7,112 nt of DNA. It comes from Bacillota bacterium. Lineage in GTDB: Bacteria > Bacillota_I > Bacilli_A > RFN20 > CAG-826. The position numbers and the translations under genes are program-made. The DNA lies in the NCBI GenBank assembly GCA_023443485.1, contig JAEZUH010000101.1:1-7112 (forward strand), given 5' to 3'. The notes under the pieces were generated by a model, which was not told the DNA's origin, searched no databases, and was given only the letters and a program-made list of their open reading frames with translations. Each line of letters starts with the position of its first letter. The first letter of the stretch is position 1. Of this stretch, positions 5,723 to 7,112 are shown piece by piece.

Positions 5723-6513
5723 GCTAAATATCTTCTTATTTCTTCGTCATAATTATCAAGAGTGATTGCTTCGTTATTATTTAGTTTTTTTAACAATTCG
5801 CTAACTGGTGTTGGCAAATGTCCATATAAAGGTAAGGCCTTTTTGTATTGTTCGACAACAAGAGGAATATTTCTAAGGAAAGCATCATATAGATTAGCTA
5901 AATTAATCGCGTCAATTGCTGGGTCGTGGGCATCGCCAGCTAATTGAAGATTGAATAATTCGCAACAATGAACAAGGCTAAAAGGATTTCCATTATCATC
6001 GCGTAAAAATTCATTGATGAATGTTGCGTAGTCGATATAGTTCTTTTGAATCTGACTGCAAATTTCTTTTGGGAAATCCAAGCTATGAGAAATCGATTGG
6101 CTCAAGATCCTCATATCGTGGTTTCCAAATGTAATAAATGAGCTTTTTTTGAAAGACAATCCGGCATATTTTTTTAATTCTTCCATTGCCTTGCCAAACG
6201 GAACACCCTTTTCCACCAAAATATCATCATTTATACCTGTCAATTCAGTAACATATTTGCCAACTTTATTTTTGGCTTTTACATAAATTTTAAAAGGTGC
6301 TTTACGATTTTTAATGAGTCCCTTTTTATCTAATGTCACCGCGACTGCACCTATGGCAATCATCTCATGACTATATTGGGTACCCTCAAAATCCAAAAAC
6401 AAGATTTTTTTGTGGTGTTTTAATAATTTTTCTAACTTTTTCATTTTTTTGTAACGATTTAGCTGTGTATTGATATATACTCTTTTTTCAATGAAAAAAG
6501 ATTGAAATACCAT
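5719..6513 (-). CDS. DEDDh 3'-5' exonuclease (DnaQ / ERI-1-KapD-like)
   Basis: This is a 264-residue single-domain nuclease of the DnaQ-like fold. Exo I is FLDFEGT with Asp41 and Glu43, Exo II has Asp133 in FGNHDMRIL, and Exo III has His196 and Asp201 in HDPAIDAINLANLY, so the DEDDh set is complete. The spacing and the LTGI motif (91-94) recall the ERI-1/KapD branch more than PolC or DnaQ proofreading subunits. The C-terminal ~50 residues have no motif I know. The substrate (RNA or DNA) cannot be read from the sequence. Start choice is uncertain: the ATG at 6513 has no SD and lies about 6 nt after the predicted transcription start; the ATG at 6444 (residue 24) gives a more family-like N-terminus (MKKLEKLLKHHKKILFLDFEGT) but also lacks an SD. 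It overlaps recU by ATGA and ends in TGA, proving UGA is a stop here. Confidence 0.85.
   Translation of the reverse strand: MVFQSFFIEKRVYINTQLNRYKKMKKLEKLLKHHKKILFLDFEGTQYSHEMIAIGAVAVTLDKKGLIKNRKAPFKIYVKAKNKVGKYVTELTGINDDILVEKGVPFGKAMEELKKYAGLSFKKSSFITFGNHDMRILSQSISHSLDFPKEICSQIQKNYIDYATFINEFLRDDNGNPFSLVHCCELFNLQLAGDAHDPAIDAINLANLYDAFLRNIPLVVEQYKKALPLYGHLPTPVSELLKKLNNNEAITLDNYDEEIRRYLA
6481..6501 (-). other. Perfect 9-bp hairpin at the 5' end of the exonuclease transcript
   Basis: TCTTTTTTC (6481-6489) and GAAAAAAGA (6493-6501) are perfect complements around a 3-nt loop. On the exonuclease mRNA the hairpin lies between the two candidate start codons (6513 and 6444). It has no T-tract after it, so it is not a terminator. 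The stem is mostly A-U and so only moderately stable. Confidence 0.4.
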
Positions 6514-6530
6514 CTAATCTACTATATTAT
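6502..6530 (+). promoter_or_regulatory. Sigma-A-type promoter of gpsB
   Basis: TTGAAA (6502-6507) and TATTAT (6525-6530) are separated by 17 nt. The predicted start near 6537 falls within the SD AAGAGG (6536-6541), which is 7 nt before the gpsB ATG, so the leader would be only about 12 nt long. The -10 box overlaps the -10 box of the divergent exonuclease promoter. Confidence 0.7.
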
Positions 6531-6536
6531 AGATTA
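6515..6536. promoter_or_regulatory. Inverted repeat spanning both divergent -10 boxes (candidate operator)
   Basis: TAATCTA (6515-6521) and TAGATTA (6530-6536) form a perfect 7-bp inverted repeat around 8 nt. A second, inner 11-bp odd palindrome, CTATATTATAG (6522-6532), overlaps it. A dimeric regulator bound here would block both promoters at once. No regulator gene is in the window, so this is inference. Confidence 0.4.
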
Positions 6537-6555
6537 AGAGGTTTACTAATGGCAA
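6526..6555 (-). promoter_or_regulatory. Promoter of the exonuclease-recU operon
   Basis: On the minus strand TTGCCA (6555-6550) and a consensus TATAAT (6531-6526) are 18 nt apart. The predicted start is near 6519-6520, only 6-7 nt before the ATG at 6513. The -35 box overlaps the gpsB start codon on the other strand, and the -10 box overlaps the gpsB -10. Confidence 0.6.
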
Positions 6556-6914
6556 TTAAACTTACTCTTTGTTCTAAAGAAATTCTCGATACTGTCTTTA
6601 CGGGAGCGGTCCATGGATACAATTCCTTGGAAGTCGATTCCTTTCTCGACAGTGTTATTCGGGATTATCAGCTTATCGAATCGAACTACTTAGTTTCGCA
6701 AAAAGATATTGAATCTATGCAAAACAGAATCAGTGAACTCGAAGAAAAAAACAAATTCTTGGAAATTGATAACAAACGATATGAAACTCGATTTGAAGGC
6801 ATTAAAAACAATGATAAAAGTGTATCTGCTGATAACATAAACCTCGTTAAAAGGATTAGTGCCTTAGAAAAATTCCTTTGGAAGCAAGGCTTTAATCCAA
6901 ATTCCGTCAAATAA
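6549..6914 (+). CDS. gpsB: Cell-division protein GpsB (DivIVA family)
   Basis: GpsB is a small coiled-coil adaptor that shuttles PBP1 and other wall enzymes between septum and side wall in Bacilli. The protein is 121 residues, a little longer than Bacillus GpsB (98) and shorter than DivIVA (~164). The N-terminal DivIVA motif is present: LTLCSKEILDTVF (5-17), GYNSLEVDSFLDSVIRDY (23-40), with Tyr24, Asp30 and Asp34 matching the peptide-binding groove; the usual Arg of RGY is His22. Residues 43-82 form a coiled coil (EEKNKFLEIDNKR), then a polar linker, and the C-terminal INLVKRISALEKFLW (96-110) matches the GpsB trimerisation segment (ILKRLSNLEKHVF in Bacillus). SD AAGAGG and the promoter support the start. 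The position directly before rnpB is the same as in B. subtilis, which favours GpsB over DivIVA. Confidence 0.92.
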   Translation: MAIKLTLCSKEILDTVFTGAVHGYNSLEVDSFLDSVIRDYQLIESNYLVSQKDIESMQNRISELEEKNKFLEIDNKRYETRFEGIKNNDKSVSADNINLVKRISALEKFLWKQGFNPNSVK

Positions 6915-7112
6915 ATTTCGATCTGGATAATTGCTGACTTCGGTTAGAGGAAAGTCCATGCTCGCACAGGCTGTGATGCCTGTACTGATTGTGCTAGCGG
7001 AAAAAATAACGCTAGGTACGCAGGAGTGCGTAACGGCGGTGAATCACCTAAGGGAAACTATGGTGTGAAACCTGAAAGTGCCACAGTGACGTAGCTTATT
7101 GGGAAACCATAA
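6915..7112 (+). ncRNA. rnpB: RNase P RNA, Bacillus type (class B), 5' half, cut by window edge
   Basis: This is the catalytic RNA of RNase P, which removes tRNA 5' leaders. Conserved blocks match B. subtilis: TAATTGCTG (6928-6936), AGAGGAAAGTCCATGCTCGCAC (from 6946) and GAAAGTGCCACAGTGACG (from 7075). A short 5-bp helix P3, CTGAC/GTTAG (6934-6938 with 6943-6947), is capped by a UUCG tetraloop. Further hairpins are ACAGGC/GCCTGT, CTAGCG/CGCTAG and TACGCA/TGCGTA. About 198 nt of an expected ~400 are present; the 3' half and its P1 strand lie beyond the window. The 5' end is approximate: by analogy P1 begins about 16 nt before TAATTG, near 6912, which would place the gpsB stop codon within P1. 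I see no convincing promoter just upstream, so it may be cotranscribed with gpsB. Confidence 0.95.

Noticed and set aside
5762..5947. 61-codon plus-strand ORF inside the exonuclease gene
   Set aside because: It is antisense to the Exo III region and has no SD or promoter; a shadow frame.
1..7112. Mobile element, CRISPR array, or defence-type system
   Set aside because: No transposase or integrase motifs, no regularly spaced repeats and no nuclease/helicase/effector cluster; the exonuclease-recU pair is best explained as housekeeping recombination or RNA metabolism.

Overview
The window is an AT-rich, tightly packed, housekeeping segment from a low-G+C Gram-positive bacterium (Bacillota, Bacilli-like; possibly a reduced Erysipelotrichales/RF39/Izemoplasma-type relative). 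The reasons are DnaD, RecU, GpsB and a Bacillus-type RNase P RNA, none of which belong to proteobacteria, together with mixed strong SD sequences and sigma-A promoters. UGA is a stop codon (the DEDDh exonuclease ends in TGA) and Trp is TGG, so this is the standard bacterial code and not the Mycoplasma/Spiroplasma one.

Layout: positions 1-60 hold 28 nt of undetermined sequence and a bidirectional hairpin terminator. A small 4Fe-4S ferredoxin gene (67-246, minus) has its own clear promoter. Divergent from it is an operon of a small C-terminally anchored membrane protein of unknown function, cmk (CMP kinase) and der (two-domain ribosome-assembly GTPase). HU (hup) follows as a single gene with its own promoter and terminator. 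Next come a short class II tRNA nucleotidyltransferase (cca-like, C-terminal part missing), dnaD (replication initiation) and nth (endonuclease III). On the opposite strand, converging on nth, is a two-gene operon: a DEDDh (DnaQ/ERI-1-like) exonuclease and recU (Holliday junction resolvase), joined by an ATGA overlap. Divergent from that operon, with overlapping promoters, is gpsB, followed directly by rnpB, which runs off the right edge.

The same genes occur in the same relative order in a much longer stretch of the Bacillus subtilis chromosome (fer ... cmk ... der ... hbs ... cca ... dnaD-nth ... recU ... gpsB-rnpB). Here they are compressed to 7 kb; gpsA is missing between der and hup, and ponA (PBP1) is missing between nth and recU. 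Genome reduction explains most of the arrangement.

The most notable signals are regulatory and structural: a predicted leaderless cca transcript whose -35 box lies in the arm of the preceding terminator; a C-terminally truncated CCA enzyme; back-to-back promoters with interlocked -10 boxes and a flanking inverted repeat between gpsB and the exonuclease; the exonuclease-RecU coupling; and an RNase P RNA whose first helix probably overlaps the gpsB stop codon. I see no mobile element, CRISPR array, tRNA, or clearly new multi-gene system.
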